DNA of 64,000 nt, taken from contig NC_092673.1 of the NCBI RefSeq assembly GCF_964355755.1, forward strand, positions 11,539,001 to 11,603,000, given 5' to 3'. The translations under genes and the position numbers were made by a program. Under the pieces are notes generated by a model. It was not told the DNA's origin. It did no database searches and saw nothing but the letters and a program-made list of their open reading frames with translations. Shown here one piece after another: positions 45,077 through 55,379 of this stretch (position 1 is the stretch's first letter; every line of letters starts with the position of its first letter). Source of the stretch: Antedon mediterranea (lineage: Eukaryota > Echinodermata > Crinoidea > Comatulida > Antedonidae).

Positions 45077-48030
45077 AATAATAATAATAATAATAACACT
45101 AATAATAATAATAATAACAATAATAATAATAATAATAATATTTATTTGGAACAACACTTTTTTAACAGTGGCACACATGCGTAGATGGTGCGTCCATACC
45201 AATTACAAAATTCAATACAAAAACAATGAAAAATAAAAACTGAAACGAAAATAAAACATATTTGAGATAATGACATAAAATCTGACTCGACGCTATTACA
45301 AAACTTATTTACAAACTAAAACTACACTAATACAACTACTAATTTTGCAACAGCAATGGAAAAGAAAAACACTTTTTTTTTTAATAAAACAGTTCAAAGT
45401 TGTAATACAATTGCATTTCTTAATTTCCAAGCACGGCTTGTGTACATTTTACAATAACTGTCAAATACAGCATAAATGTCGTGAGAGTTATTTTTATGGA
45501 ATAACGTGCTTCCTAGGACATATTGAACCTTAATAGATAGGTCACCAGAAATAAAATTTACCCAAGTATCTACACAATTTATTGCAATAAGTTTACGTTG
45601 AAGTGTTTGTAATTCTTCCATTCTAATACAATGTAACTTATTACAAATAAACAGGAAATGTTTAACATCTTCTTCACCTGACCCACAAACCTTACACTTG
45701 TCATTTAGATTATCAATGTGTAATTTTTCCAAGTGGTAAAGTGTTTGAACGAAGTTTAAATTTTAAGCTTGAGCCATAAAAATCTGTTTTATCCAGTAGG
45801 TAAGGTTCTAGGCCAGGTGACTCTTTTATCAAAGAGTAATCAAGCAAAGATGATTTTCTTAATACTTCTTGTTTCCAAAAAGTAGAATACGATTGTTTAA
45901 TTGTATTTTCTAATGGCTTGACCCAGTTTATATCAATATCAGTACCTGTACATATATCATTAAGAATGGCATTGAAATCGAACTTAATATAATCACAATT
46001 GTTTTCAAATTCATTAATAAATTGGTACCTTGAATTAAAATTCTTATGTCTAATAATTGTATTTAATATAAGTTTTGGCCAACGATACATGTCCATACAC
46101 ATAACATTTCTTATATATTTTGCTTTAAAAATATCCTTAGTTACTTTAATTGGTTGCCAACCTAGATCGCCATAAATTGCCTCTTTTGCAGTGCTTCTAT
46201 CGCTTTAAGAATTGTTCGCGCCATTTGACGTAATTGAAGAGACTCAATCCTTTGTATGTTTTTAATATTTGTATTAACACATACAGCACAAGCATAGTTA
46301 ATAGTCGGAAGGTCGATACTTCTCCAAAGGATATCTCCATATACAACACGATCAAAATTGTTGAGTCTATCTATAATAGATTTAATGTACGCAATGATCC
46401 TATTGCCCTTTTTAATAACTTGATTGATGTGGAAATTGTCTTTTAGATTAGATGTTTCAACTTCAGATATAAAAGTATCCCCCAATTTCCAAAGTTTTTC
46501 GCTATTCAAATTCTGGCCTATTATCAAAACATTTGACTTTTCACTATTAAAATTAAATTTCCATTTTTTAGCAAATAAGGATACTAAATCTAACATTTTA
46601 TTGAGTTCTTTTTCGCTATCTGCTAAAAGTACGATATCGTCGGCCCAAAAAAGGCTACCAAGGCAGATATCGTGTATGCGCACACCTAATTATAACACGT
46701 GTTCTCGTAATAATTTAGTGAGTTCGTTCATTATTATGCAAAACAGGGTTGGGGAAAGGACACACTCTTGCTTAACACCTTCTTCTATATCAAAAGACTG
46801 TGTTTCAATGTCACCAAATCTTACTTGCCCCTTAACATTGTCGTACAAGCTACTTATAATATTCCATAATCTACCACGAACTCCAATATTCCATATTGCC
46901 ATTAGCAATCCATCTCTCCATACGCTATCAAATACTTTTTTTATGTCAAGGAATGCTAAGTAAGTCTTCTTGCCTTCAGCAAGTCGGCAACTAGCAATGT
47001 TTTTAAGAGTGAAAATGTGGTCTTCACATCTTCGGTGGGGTCTAAACCCTCCCTGAACTTCTGAAAGGGTATTGTTTTCTTCTAAGAAGTCGGAAACTGT
47101 GTAATGTACAACTCTATTGAATATTTTAGAAACGCAAGATGTTAAAGATATTCCTCTAAAGTTATTTAGGTCCCTTCTATCACCCTTTTTATATATTGGT
47201 ACAAATGCTACTATTCCATTCCGACGGTACTTTTTCAAGACTCACCATTTTTTTGAATAGTGATAAAATTAATCTATTTAAAATCGTCCCACCGTTTTTA
47301 AGTAATTCATTAGATATATTGTCAGAACTAGCAGATTTGTTGTTTTTTGATTGGTAGATAGCAGATTTCACTATATCTAATGTGAGTTTAATGTCAACGA
47401 TTGATTTAGTGCTATCCTCAACATTTTGCCTAGGAAATCGGAAAAAAGCCACCTCTGTAAAAAGCCACCACTGTAAAAAGCCACCCAACAATGGACTTTA
47501 CCATTGTAAAGTGGGAGTGCTGGACAATCAATTTTAATTCAATTGTGTTATTATGAATAGCAATTTGGGTGTAGGTGTTATTTAGAAACAATATCAAAGC
47601 TAATCAAAGGGATGCCTACACTTTTCATGTTACCTCTTCCAAATTCCACTGCCAAAACATCAAACACTTCCTACTTAGTTAAGATTCATAATACATTTTA
47701 TGCCATTGTAATGTTATGTTTAAATAAGGCACGTTGTCAAAATACCAATCATTTCAAAATGGAGTTCATTACAAATAATAAGGGAGGTCGCAAATTATGC
47801 CTACAGTCATTATTTATTTTAAGGTTATTAACGAAATTGACTGTCTCTATATAATCTTTATCATACTCGGAATTTAAATTTCTATTCATCTTTCCTAGTG
47901 TTCTCCAATACTCTAAGACGGTATAGTTCATTTTATTTCGGTCACAAGTTATTTCATTAGTGCCCGGTATTTTTAGGCATTGTACAGTGTCATTTTTGCG
48001 CGTATTTCCTTTAAGCACTTTCCAAAAGTC
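45035..48030 (-). pseudogene. LINE ORF2 relic (reverse transcriptase with Cys-rich tail)
   Basis: From 48018 down the minus strand reads KGNTRKNDTVQCLKIPG..NYTVLEYWRTLGK, then KSAIYQSKNNKSASSDNISN (RT block 1), VPSEWNSS..IPIYKKGDRRDLNNFRGISL (block 2), GGFRPHRRCEDHIFTLKNI, YLAFLDIKKVFDSVWRDGLL (block A, D-x-x-K-x-F-D), GVKQECVLSPTLFCIIMNEL (block B), LFWADDIVLLADSEKEL (catalytic box, WADD), YACAVCV, and at 45750-45640 KFKLRSNTLPL and CKVCGSGEEDVKHFLFICNK, a zinc-finger RVT tail. Several frameshifts separate the pieces, and 47492-47748 is a foreign or eroded segment. The 3' end is a (TTA)n-type tail at 45041-45141. Clade is not assigned. Confidence 0.8.
45041..45141. repeat. (AAT)n microsatellite, LINE tail
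   Basis: AATAATAATAAT repeats with three AACACT/AACAAT interruptions. The Ile-rich frame through it is not a gene. Confidence 0.9.
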
Positions 48031-48035
48031 ACGGC

Positions 48036-48395
48036 AATGAACATTCTAAACCGCCCGGTGATATACTGAAATATAATTAATTAATGTGAAACGATAAAGA
48101 TGAGGAAATCTGTGAGAATGAGAAAAAGTCGCCCCAACCGATACTCGAACCGCCTGCTTGATATGCAGATGTCCTAACCATTAGACCACTGGGGCTTTCA
48201 TGGTATTGTTCAAACTCGATTGGATAGCGACTCTTTAACGTTCGGCGTGGTACGGCGGAACAGCACTAGTCCTCAGTTGTACGCACGCGCACCAGAGATC
48301 AAATTGATACGCCCTCATATTTCAGTATTTTTATTCACGAGACGGGATCTCCGAAGAGATACTTTTATATATATAAACACATCAGGCAATGAACA
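48036..48395 (-). repeat. tRNA-bearing repeat module (minus copy)
   Basis: Read on the minus strand, the module contains the same leader (GTGCGCGTGCGTACAACTGA, ACCACGCCGA, GAACAATACCATGAAA), a tRNA-like core and the same trailer (CGACTTTTTCTCATTCTCAC to ACCGGGCGGTTTAGAA) as the + copies at 53.7-55.3 kb. Confidence 0.8.
48131..48195 (-). pseudogene. tRNA-like sequence, broken T arm
   Basis: This is the same tRNA-like core as 55103-55173, but a 6-base deletion removes the 5' strand of the T stem. It is 65 bases long, hence a pseudogene. Confidence 0.8.
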
Positions 48396-48499
48396 TTAAT
48401 TTTAAACCGCCCGGTGATATACTGAAATTTAATTAATTAATTTGAAACGATAAAGATGAGGAAATCTGTGAGAATAAGAAAAAGTATATATCTAGGCTA

Positions 48500-48904
48500 T
48501 ATAAAGTCTATATTTAGGAACATACTCCCAGATCGGTAAAATTATTCCATTGACTACCAAAATTTAAGTTTCAATATTAACCACCATTTTAGCTTTTTTT
48601 AGTTCCATTCCAAAATTGTTTATATCTCTACCAAGCTACCTTCTTTTTTTTCTATTCTTATTCAGTCTCCACCCACCATTCAACACGCTGTTTCTATTGT
48701 TATATTTCTTTTATTCCTGTCCACCCAGGCAGCACTTGCCAACTCTTATGCTATGACTTTATCCAAATTTCCTCACTTGTACTGATGAAGGGCTAGTGTT
48801 GCCCGCAAGCTCTGCTAACTTTTCTGGCTGTTTACTTTATCGTTTTGATTTAGCTTTTCGCTTTTTTTTATATCTCCATTGAGATCCAGCCACTGATACC
48901 CACA
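48500..48904 (+). pseudogene. Penelope-like 3' tail fragment (+)
   Basis: Matches the 3' UTR and terminal region of the 49690-53400 element (CATACTCCCAGATCGGTAAA ... GATCCAGCCACTGATACC). Its hammerhead-like core at 48782-48820 has GCAA in place of GAAA. Confidence 0.75.
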
Positions 48905-48932
48905 ATGCTGTGGGTATCAGTGGCTGGATCTC
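48881..48932. repeat. Perfect palindromic junction of two Penelope tails
   Basis: Arms 48881-48904 and 48909-48932 (24 bases) are exact reverse complements around ATGC. They join a + strand Penelope tail to a minus strand one head-to-head. Confidence 0.92.
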
Positions 48933-49545
48933 GATCTCACACTAGCCCTCCATCAGTGCAAGTGAAGGAATTTGGATAACGTCATAGTATAAAGCTGTCA
49001 AGTGCTGCCTGGGCGGACAGGAATAAAAGAAATATAACAAAGGGAGCCAGGGTGGAGTCTGAAAAAGAGTAAAAAACAAAGAAGGTAGCTTGGTAGAGAT
49101 ATAAACAATTTTGGAATGAGACTAAAAAACATCTTAAATGGTGGTTAATATTGAAACTTAAATTTTGGTAGTCAATGGAATAATTTTACCGATCTGGGAG
49201 TATGTTCCTAATGTTAAGTCCAAAAGTTTTTGTGGTTTTAAGTTGTAATTCCCAGTGGTTTTCCTTGTCTTTGCGAGTTTTGTCGCTCCATTTGACATCG
49301 TGGTCTATTGCAATAACTCTGAAATTTGCAATCGAGTGACCAGCAGCTGAATTAAAATGTTCGGCTACAGGTTGATCAAGCTTTAATGTTTTGATAGCTG
49401 ATCTGTGTTGTGTCATTCTCATACGGAGAGTGTTTTTTGTTTCTCCGACGTACTGTTTGCCACAAATATTACAGTATATGAGATAAATGACGTGTTTGGT
49501 TGTCTTATCCGAAAAATGCGGCCAGTTTGGTTACTCTTAAATTTA
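48909..49545 (-). pseudogene. Inverted Penelope-like fragment with GIY-YIG end
   Basis: The minus strand encodes MRMTQHRSAIKTLKLDQPVA, EHFNSAAGHSIANFRVIAID and HWELQLKTTKTFGLNIRN, the C-terminal end of the GIY-YIG endonuclease domain. This is followed by the element 3' UTR. It is a truncated copy in inverse orientation directly upstream of the main + copy, an arrangement often seen with Penelope-like elements. Confidence 0.85.
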
Positions 49546-49638
49546 ATAGTCTGTTTCGATCTTATTAGATCTCGTCAGTGCAGCTCAGGTTTCGAAATGA
49601 AATTTACCGCAGAACTGACACAATATATAGGCTGAGCC

Positions 49639-49640
<2 letters not shown>

Positions 49641-49688
<48 letters not shown>
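49641..49688. repeat. (TA)n microsatellite
   Basis: An uninterrupted run of TA of nearly 50 bases lies before the terminal repeat of the Penelope-like element. Confidence 0.95.
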
Positions 49689-49692
<4 letters not shown>

Positions 49693-50818
49693 CCCGAAAG
49701 CTCTGCCTACTTTTATGGCTGTTTTACTTCTTGTTTTGATTTAGCTTTTCGCTTTTATTTTGTATCTCCATTGAGATCCAGCCACTGATACCCACAGCAT
49801 TGTCATTTTTTAGTAATTTGCCATTGGATTTATATATCTAGCCCTATATATATATTATCTAGCCCTAGATAACTTTACCAAATTACGTCGCCTGTCCGAG
49901 AAACGTGTCAGGTATCGTCACCATTTACATACTTTTCTTTTACATCGTTCTAAACATTCGGCCCCTAAAGGACTTCAATTTTATGTCGCATCTGGTATTC
50001 GATTTGCAGATGATGGCATGCGTTCTCGTTGGAACGCTGTCCTTTACAAAAATGCTTGTGAACTCAAATTGGCAATTGCCGCAAAATCCTCACCGAGTTC
50101 GACGTTGAATTTCACTCTAGAACTAAGAAGTTAAAAAGAGAACTTCCTGCATCCGAGTTTCAAAACAAACTCAGGATTATCGCCAATGATTGCCATAAGC
50201 AATAAATGGTAATGGCCCGAAGGGGACATCACAAATTTGGTCTACCTGCAGACTTGGTCATTTCAACACAAGTGACTCTACCTTCGGATGATTTCAGGGC
50301 TTTTAGGAAACCCTGCAGAATGTTCGTTCGGACTTATAACAAGAATCGGAGCAACACCTCTGATTCAGTTGTTGAAATTAATTGTCGACTTTCCGAAGGA
50401 GAGAAAAAACTTCTTTCCCGAGGACTTAAATTCTGCCCAAAACCAAGGCAGGTCGACGCACAACAACTATCTTTGGATATGGAGTCTTTCTCCAGAAGAT
50501 TACGATTATTACGTGAACATTTTGCTGATTCAGACAGCAGCACCACGCAAAACGAAGGCAACGCTAACAAATTTAAACCTAATAGTTCCTGGAATCCACC
50601 TAAAAATCGTTGTCCAACTATAGAAACATTTATTCAGGCTATTGAGGAGGATGTACAAAAGTACGTCCCGAGTCCAGATAAACGTGACAATCTCTCAAAA
50701 CAAGAGAGGCAGGCCATTGCCAAATTGCGTCAGCGTAATGATATCATCATTAAACCCGCTGATAAAGGTTCTGCCACTGTTGCTATGGACATCAAATTTT
50801 ATGAAGAGGAGTCCTTAA

Positions 50819-51226
50819 AGCCCGGCGCACACTAGAGCTTTCGGCTGAGCCAACTGGCACGAGTAACACTTGGCTCACTAAAAAAATTGCCGCAAACTGT
50901 GATCGCGTTCTATTGGACGCACACTAAACGCCTCCAGTACGCGATTTTCAGATTGGATAATTACTTACTACGCTATACGGCACGCACTGAAATATCATAA
51001 TAAATCAGAAAATGTCATGCGCAGTGGCATTTTTTAGTGAGCAGGAAGCTCACGTTCGGCGCACACTTGAGGAAAATGGCACGCGTGCCAAAAAATATTA
51101 AACACGATAGATATTTTCCTCAGCGGCACGCGTGGCCAATTCCTCACGAAATCACCGGCGCACACAGTGAGCCAAGTGTTACTCGTGGCAGTTGGCTCAG
51201 CCGAAAGCTCTAGTGTGCGCCGGGCT
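50819..51226. mobile_element. 408-bp MITE inserted in the Penelope ORF
   Basis: Terminal inverted repeats of about 60 bases with one mismatch begin AGCCCGGCGCACACTAGAGC. TAA flanks both sides (50816-50818, 51227-51229), which suits a PIF/Harbinger MITE; TTAA fits only if one extra end base is allowed. Removing the element and one TAA leaves the Penelope frame continuous across the site (...EEESL then RQLNNPLHYRKL). Confidence 0.92.
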
Positions 51227-53229
51227 TAAGACAGCTAAACAATCCTCTTCATTATCGTAAACTTACAACGGATCCCACCCCGGAAATTGCGGATAAGGTG
51301 GCCAAATCTGTTTTTGTGATGGTAAAAAAAACACTCCATCGATCCTAAGATTAGACCTCATTTGGCACAGGTCAATCCAGTCCCAGGCAGATTTTATTTC
51401 CTACCTAAAATCCACAAAGCAGGCAATCCTGGTAGACCCATTATTTCGGGCAATGGCACTGCTACAGAGAAAATTTCTGAATATGTGGATGATTTACTTA
51501 GACTATATGTGATTGAGCTCCCTTCATACATTCAGGACTCCACGGACTTTATCCGCAAAATTAACCAAATTCAAAATTTACCTAACAATTCTGTTCTGGC
51601 TACATTAGATGTTTCATCATTGTATAATATCCCTCACGAAGAAGGAGCCGACGCATGTATTTTAAATTACAAACAAATTCCAGGCAAAACGCCTACTAAA
51701 GCTCATTTACGAGAGAACTGGTCATGTTGATTTTAACCAACAACAATTTTATTTTTGGAAATGATCATTACCTTCAAATTCATGGCACAGCGATGGGCAC
51801 AAAAATGGCGCCATCTTTTGCAAATTTATTTATGGGACAATTTGAGGCCAATTTTCTGTCCCTCCAACCTAATAAACCACTTGTTTGGTTTAGATACATT
51901 GACGACATCTTCATGATCTGGACCTATGGTGAAAATAATTTGGAATCTTTGCTTCTCAATATTAATTCAGCCCACCCAACTATCAAATTTACAGCTACCA
52001 AATCCACTAGTTTTTTGGACACTATAGTGACCATAGAAACACTCAAAACTGACCTATTCCGTAAACCCACGGATAAAAATATGTACGGTACCTGCTCCCT
52101 AGCAGTTGTCATCCCCGACACTGTACTAAAAACATACCGTACAGTCAAGCATCACGTATCAGACGCATCTGGTCTTCAGATTTAGATTTCAGAATCGTAC
52201 CGAAGAACTAACCGAACATCTCTGGAATAGAAATTAAAAGAAGGAATACATCGAAACTGCTATAAAAGCAAAAGATATTCCTCGATGTCAAACACTGACG
52301 TACAAACCACTTCAGCCAAAAAAAATCGACCACAGTGCCATTGTCACAACCTATCACCATGGTTGCCTCCATTACGGGCTATTATTGAGAAACATATGCC
52401 CATTCTACAGTCCACAGAACGTCTCAGGACTGTTTTTCCGGAACCACCCATTATTGCATTTCGTAGACCTCCCAACCTTCGTGATATATTAGTCAGATCC
52501 AAATTTAAGAGTGAAATTAACTCTCATGACAGCCAAAATTTGGGCAGTCACCTTTGCGGCAAATCTTGCAAAACTTGTTCATTGGTTGATTCTACTGAAA
52601 AATTTAAGAGTAACCAAACTGGCCGCATTTTTCGGATAAGACAATCAATTAATTGTCTAACCAAAAACGTCATTTATCTCATATACTGTAATATTTGTGG
52701 CAAACAGTACGTCGGAGAAACAAAAAACACTCTCCGTATGAGAATGACACAACACAGATCAGCTATCAAAACATTAAAGCTTGATCAGCTGTAGCCGAAC
52801 ATTTTAATTCAGCTGGTCACTCGATTGCAAATTTCAGAGTTATTGCAATAGACCACGATGTCAAACGGAGTGACAAAACTCGCAAAGACAAGGAAAACCA
52901 CTGGGAATTACAACTTAAAATCACAAAACCTTTTGGACTTAACATTAGGAACATACTCCCAGCAGGGAGTTGTAAAATAATAATTTTACAACTCCCTGCT
53001 CCCAGATCGGTAAAATTATTCCATTGACTACAAAAATTTAAGTTTCAATATTAACCACCATTTAAGCTGTTTTTTAACTCATTCCAAAATTGTTTATATC
53101 TCTACCAAGCTACCTTCTTTTTGTTTTCTACTCTTATTCAGACTCCATCCTGTCTCCCTTTGTTATATTTCTTTTATTCCTGTCCACCCAGGCAGCACTT
53201 GCCAGCTTTATACTATGACGTTATCCAAA

Positions 53230-53290
53230 TTCCTTCACTTGCACTGATGAAGGGCTAGTGCTGCCCGAAAGCTCTGCTAACTTTTCTGGC
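53230..53290 (+). ncRNA. Hammerhead-ribozyme-like core in Penelope terminus
   Basis: CTGATGA (53244-53250), a GGGC...GCCC stem II with a TAGTGCT loop, GAAA (53267-53270), then GC-TCT-GC closing a very short stem III and TA as a possible cleavage site. Penelope-like elements are known to carry compact hammerhead motifs in their terminal repeats (established knowledge). Stem I is not convincing here, and an extra A precedes stem II, so activity is doubtful. Sister copies occur at 6651-6690 (-) and 48782-48820 (mutated). Confidence 0.5.
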
Positions 53291-53399
53291 TGTTTTACTT
53301 CTCGTTTTGATTTAGCTTTTCGCTTTTATTTCGTATCTCCATTGAGATCCAGCCACTGATACCCACACCATTGTCATTTTTTCAGTAATTTGCCTTTGG

Positions 53400-53402
<3 letters not shown>

Positions 53403-53494
<92 letters not shown>
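53403..53494. repeat. (TA)n microsatellite
   Basis: A pure TA run of about 90 bases at the 3' end of the Penelope-like element. Confidence 0.95.
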
Positions 53495-53498
<4 letters not shown>

Positions 53499-53541
53499 GA
53501 AACGATAAAGATGAGGAAATCTGTGAGAATGAGAAAAAGTC

Positions 53542-53604
53542 GCCCCAACCGACACTCGAACCGCCTGCTTGATGCAGATGTCCTAACCATTAGACCACTG
53601 AGGC
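53542..53604 (-). pseudogene. tRNA-like sequence, shortened
   Basis: Minus strand copy of the tRNA-like core, 63 bases. The T-stem 5' strand is deleted and the anticodon loop is short. It faces the + copy at 53743, forming an inverted pair of modules. Confidence 0.8.
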
Positions 53605-53742
53605 TTTCATGGTATTGTTCAAACTCGATAGACAAATTCTCTGGTGCGCGTGCGTACAACTGAGGACTAGTGCTGTTCCACCGTACCACGCCGAGAATGT
53701 TAAAGAGTCGCTATCCAATCGAGTTTGAACAATACCATGAAA

Positions 53743-53813
53743 GCCTCAGTGGTCTAATGGTTAGGACATCTGCATATCGAGCAGGCGGTCCGAGTTCGAG
53801 TCTCGGTTGGGGC
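53743..53813 (+). tRNA. tRNA-like cloverleaf (71 nt), possible tRNA pseudogene
   Basis: Acceptor GCCTCAG/TTGGGGC pairs with two G-T pairs. The D arm GTC...GAC contains a box A (TGGTCTAATGGTTAGG). The anticodon stem TCTGC/GCAGG closes a 7-base loop ATATCGA with ATC at positions 34-36. The T arm is CCGAG-TTCGAGT-CTCGG (box B). The fold is complete, but the ATC anticodon (would read Asp GAT) is not the usual eukaryotic Asp anticodon and the sequence lies inside a repeated module. I therefore read it as tRNA-derived repeat. No CCA or T-run terminator follows closely, though GACTTTTTC comes right after. Confidence 0.45.
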
Positions 53814-54111
53814 GACTTTTTCTCATTCTCACAGATTTCCTCGTCTTTATCGTTTCAAATTAATTAATTAAATTTCAGTATATCACCGGGCGGTTTAGAA
53901 TTAATGTTCTTTGCCTCTTGTGTTTATATATATAAAAGTATCTCTTCGGAGATCCCGCCTCGTGAATAAAAATACTGAAAGATGAGGGCGTATCAATTTG
54001 ATCTCTGGTGCGCGTGCGTACAACTGAGGACTAGTGCTGTTCCGCCGTACCACGCCGAGAATGTTAAAGAATCGTTATCCAATCGAGTTCGAACAATACC
54101 ATGAAAGTTCA

Positions 54112-54182
54112 GCCCCAGTGGTCTCATGGTTAGGACATCTGCATATCAAGCAGGCGGTCCGAGTTCGAGTCTCGGTTGGGGC
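54112..54182 (+). tRNA. tRNA-like cloverleaf (71 nt), repeat-embedded
   Basis: Acceptor GCCCCAG/TTGGGGC, box A with one change (TGGTCTCATGGTTAGG), anticodon loop ATATCAA with ATC at 34-36, T arm CCGAG-TTCGAGT-CTCGG. All stems pair. Same reservations as for the other copies. Confidence 0.5.
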
Positions 54183-54231
54183 GACTTTTTCTCATTCTCA
54201 CAGATTTCCTCATTCTCACAGATTTCCTCAT

Positions 54232-54853
54232 CTTTATTTTTATTTTTATTTTATTTTATTTTATTCAATCAAAACCAACAGCGATAAATACCGCCACTAA
54301 CAGGTTTGAAACATAAAACAATACAACATCAAAAACGGTTAACAATAAAATACAGATAAAATATATAATATATATATATATAAAACATAAATTGGCATGC
54401 CATAAAAAATTTCAATTAAAACAGGTTATGCAGACTGTTCAAGAAGTGAACACATCATCGTCCTCTTAAAATAACCAAGTCTATCATTAAAAATATCGAT
54501 ATGATTGCTATTTAGATTATTAAATGTATAAGGTAGTCTATGAAAAAGTCCCCTCTTAGTACAGTCGACACGGCTAAAAGGAATATGCAATAAATGTCTA
54601 TTTCGTGTACGACCAGGAACATTTAAACTAAATAGTGAAATTAATGAACAGTCATATTTAGAATTTAAAATATTATATAAAAAAACCATATCAGATATCG
54701 TTCGACGATTGCTGACAGAATCAATAGAAAAGGCAAAATTAACACAGTTATAAGACAGGAATCGAACAAACTTCCGTTGAACAGTGTCGATTCGACGGGC
54801 CTGACATGGAGAAATTGAATTGAAAATTGCGCTTGGTTGAAAAGCCAGTTTCA
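54232..54853 (-). pseudogene. 5'-truncated LINE (RT C-terminus)
   Basis: The minus-strand frame 54854-54426 contains ARRIDTVQRKFVRFLSYNC, DSVSNRRTISDMVFLYNILN, DCSLISLFSLNVPGRTRNRH and RLPYTFNNLNSNHIDIFNDR, the usual C-terminal region of Jockey/CR1-like reverse transcriptases (xxQRxFxRF...RR...LxFLYxILN). The 3' tail is (TAAAA)n at 54235-54262 (seen as TTTTA on +). It is inserted inside a tRNA-bearing module, splitting CATCTTTAT from TTTCAAATTAATT. Confidence 0.8.
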
Positions 54854-55102
54854 AATTAATTAATTAAATTTCAGTATATCACCGGGCGGTTTAGAATTAA
54901 TGTTCTTTGCCTCTTGTGTTTATATATATAAAAGTATCTCTTCGGAGATCCCGCCTCGTGAATAAAAATACTGAAAGATGAGGGCGTATCAATTTGATCT
55001 CTGCTGCGCGTGCGTACAACTGAGGACTAGTGCTGTTCCGCCGTACCACGCCGAGAATGTTAAAGAGTTGTTATCCAATCGAGTTCGAACAATACCATGA
55101 AA

Positions 55103-55173
55103 GCCCCAGTGGTCTAATGGTTAGGACATCTGCATATCAAGCAGGCGGTCCGAGTTCGAGTCTCGGTTGGGGC
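55103..55173 (+). tRNA. tRNA-like cloverleaf (71 nt), best copy
   Basis: Acceptor GCCCCAG/TTGGGGC, D arm GTC/GAC with box A TGGTCTAATGGTTAGG, anticodon stem TCTGC/GCAGG, loop ATATCAA, T arm CCGAG-TTCGAGT-CTCGG. All four stems form. The 5' end resembles tRNA-Arg (GCCCCAGTGGCCTAATGG, recalled), so the source may be an Arg tRNA. It is followed by GACTTTTTC, which could act as a pol III stop. The identical flanks of every copy argue for a repeat family and not a host tRNA cluster. Confidence 0.55.
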
Positions 55174-55290
55174 GACTTTTTCTCATTCTCACAGATTTCC
55201 TCATCTTTATCGTTTCAAATTAATTAATTAAATTTCAGTATATCACCGGGCGGTTTAGAATTAATGTTCTTTGCCTCTTGTGTGTATATA

Positions 55291-55359
55291 TATAGGCGGA
55301 GGTATATAGAGCTATATATAGGCGGAGGTATGCACTCTCGGAGTGGCTTTCTAGTTATA
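55291..55359. repeat. Right end of the CCTCTGCCAAGG repeat family
   Basis: GGCGGAGGTATGCACTCTCG followed by GAGTGGCTTTCTAGTT matches the end of 2111-2681; a short partial duplicate precedes it. Confidence 0.7.
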
Positions 55360-55379
55360 ATTATGCAATTCAATTCACT

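Larger units (their letters stand above)
49690..53400 (+). pseudogene. Penelope-like element copy 1 (RT plus GIY-YIG)
   Basis: It starts with a terminal repeat copy (GTTGCCCGAAAGCTCTGCCT to about 49845). The coding region runs from about 49870 to 52950: an N-terminal part (KGLQFYVASGIRFADDGMRS), GEKKLLSRGLKFCPKPRQVD, KQERQAIAKLRQRND, IIKPADKGSATVAMD, GRFYFLPKIHKAGNPGRPII (RT), VLATLDVSSLYNIPHEEG (block A), [32 protein letters not shown] (catalytic YIDD), CGKSCKTCSLV, and the GIY-YIG nuclease NVIYLIYCNICGKQYVGETK with LRMRMTQHRSAIK. The 3' UTR and terminal sequence end in a (TA)n run. Damage: stops near 50120, a 408-bp MITE at 50819, frameshifts near 51325, 51725, 52185-52285 and 52793. It is not functional. 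Confidence 0.92.
53860..55290 (+). repeat. Consecutive tRNA-bearing modules (two + copies, one LINE-interrupted)
   Basis: Each module runs from ACCGGGCGGTTTAGAATTAA through TTGCCTCTTGTGTTTATATA, TATCTCTTCGGAGATCCCGC, GTGCGCGTGCGTACAACTGA, GAACAATACCATGAAA and the tRNA-like core to TTTCAGTATATCACC. Modules are joined end to end, so the next begins where the last ends. Copies at 53884-54232 and 54877-55265 are highly similar. Confidence 0.8.

Noticed and set aside
44964-45236. Ile-rich 90-codon frame
   Set aside because: Runs through an (AAT)n microsatellite.
46424-46963. 179-codon frame on the + strand
   Set aside because: It is antisense to the LINE reverse transcriptase, whose motifs lie on the minus strand.
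50334-50570. 78-codon minus-strand frame and 111-codon shifted + frame (50288-50623)
   Set aside because: Shadows of the Penelope N-terminal coding region.
53402-53689. 95-codon frame with a YIYI tail (-)
   Set aside because: Translation of the (TA)n run and a tRNA-bearing module.
53743-55173. Calling the three intact cloverleaves a functional tRNA cluster
   Set aside because: Identical long flanks on both sides, broken sister copies and the unusual ATC anticodon point to a repeat family; kept only as tRNA-like entries.
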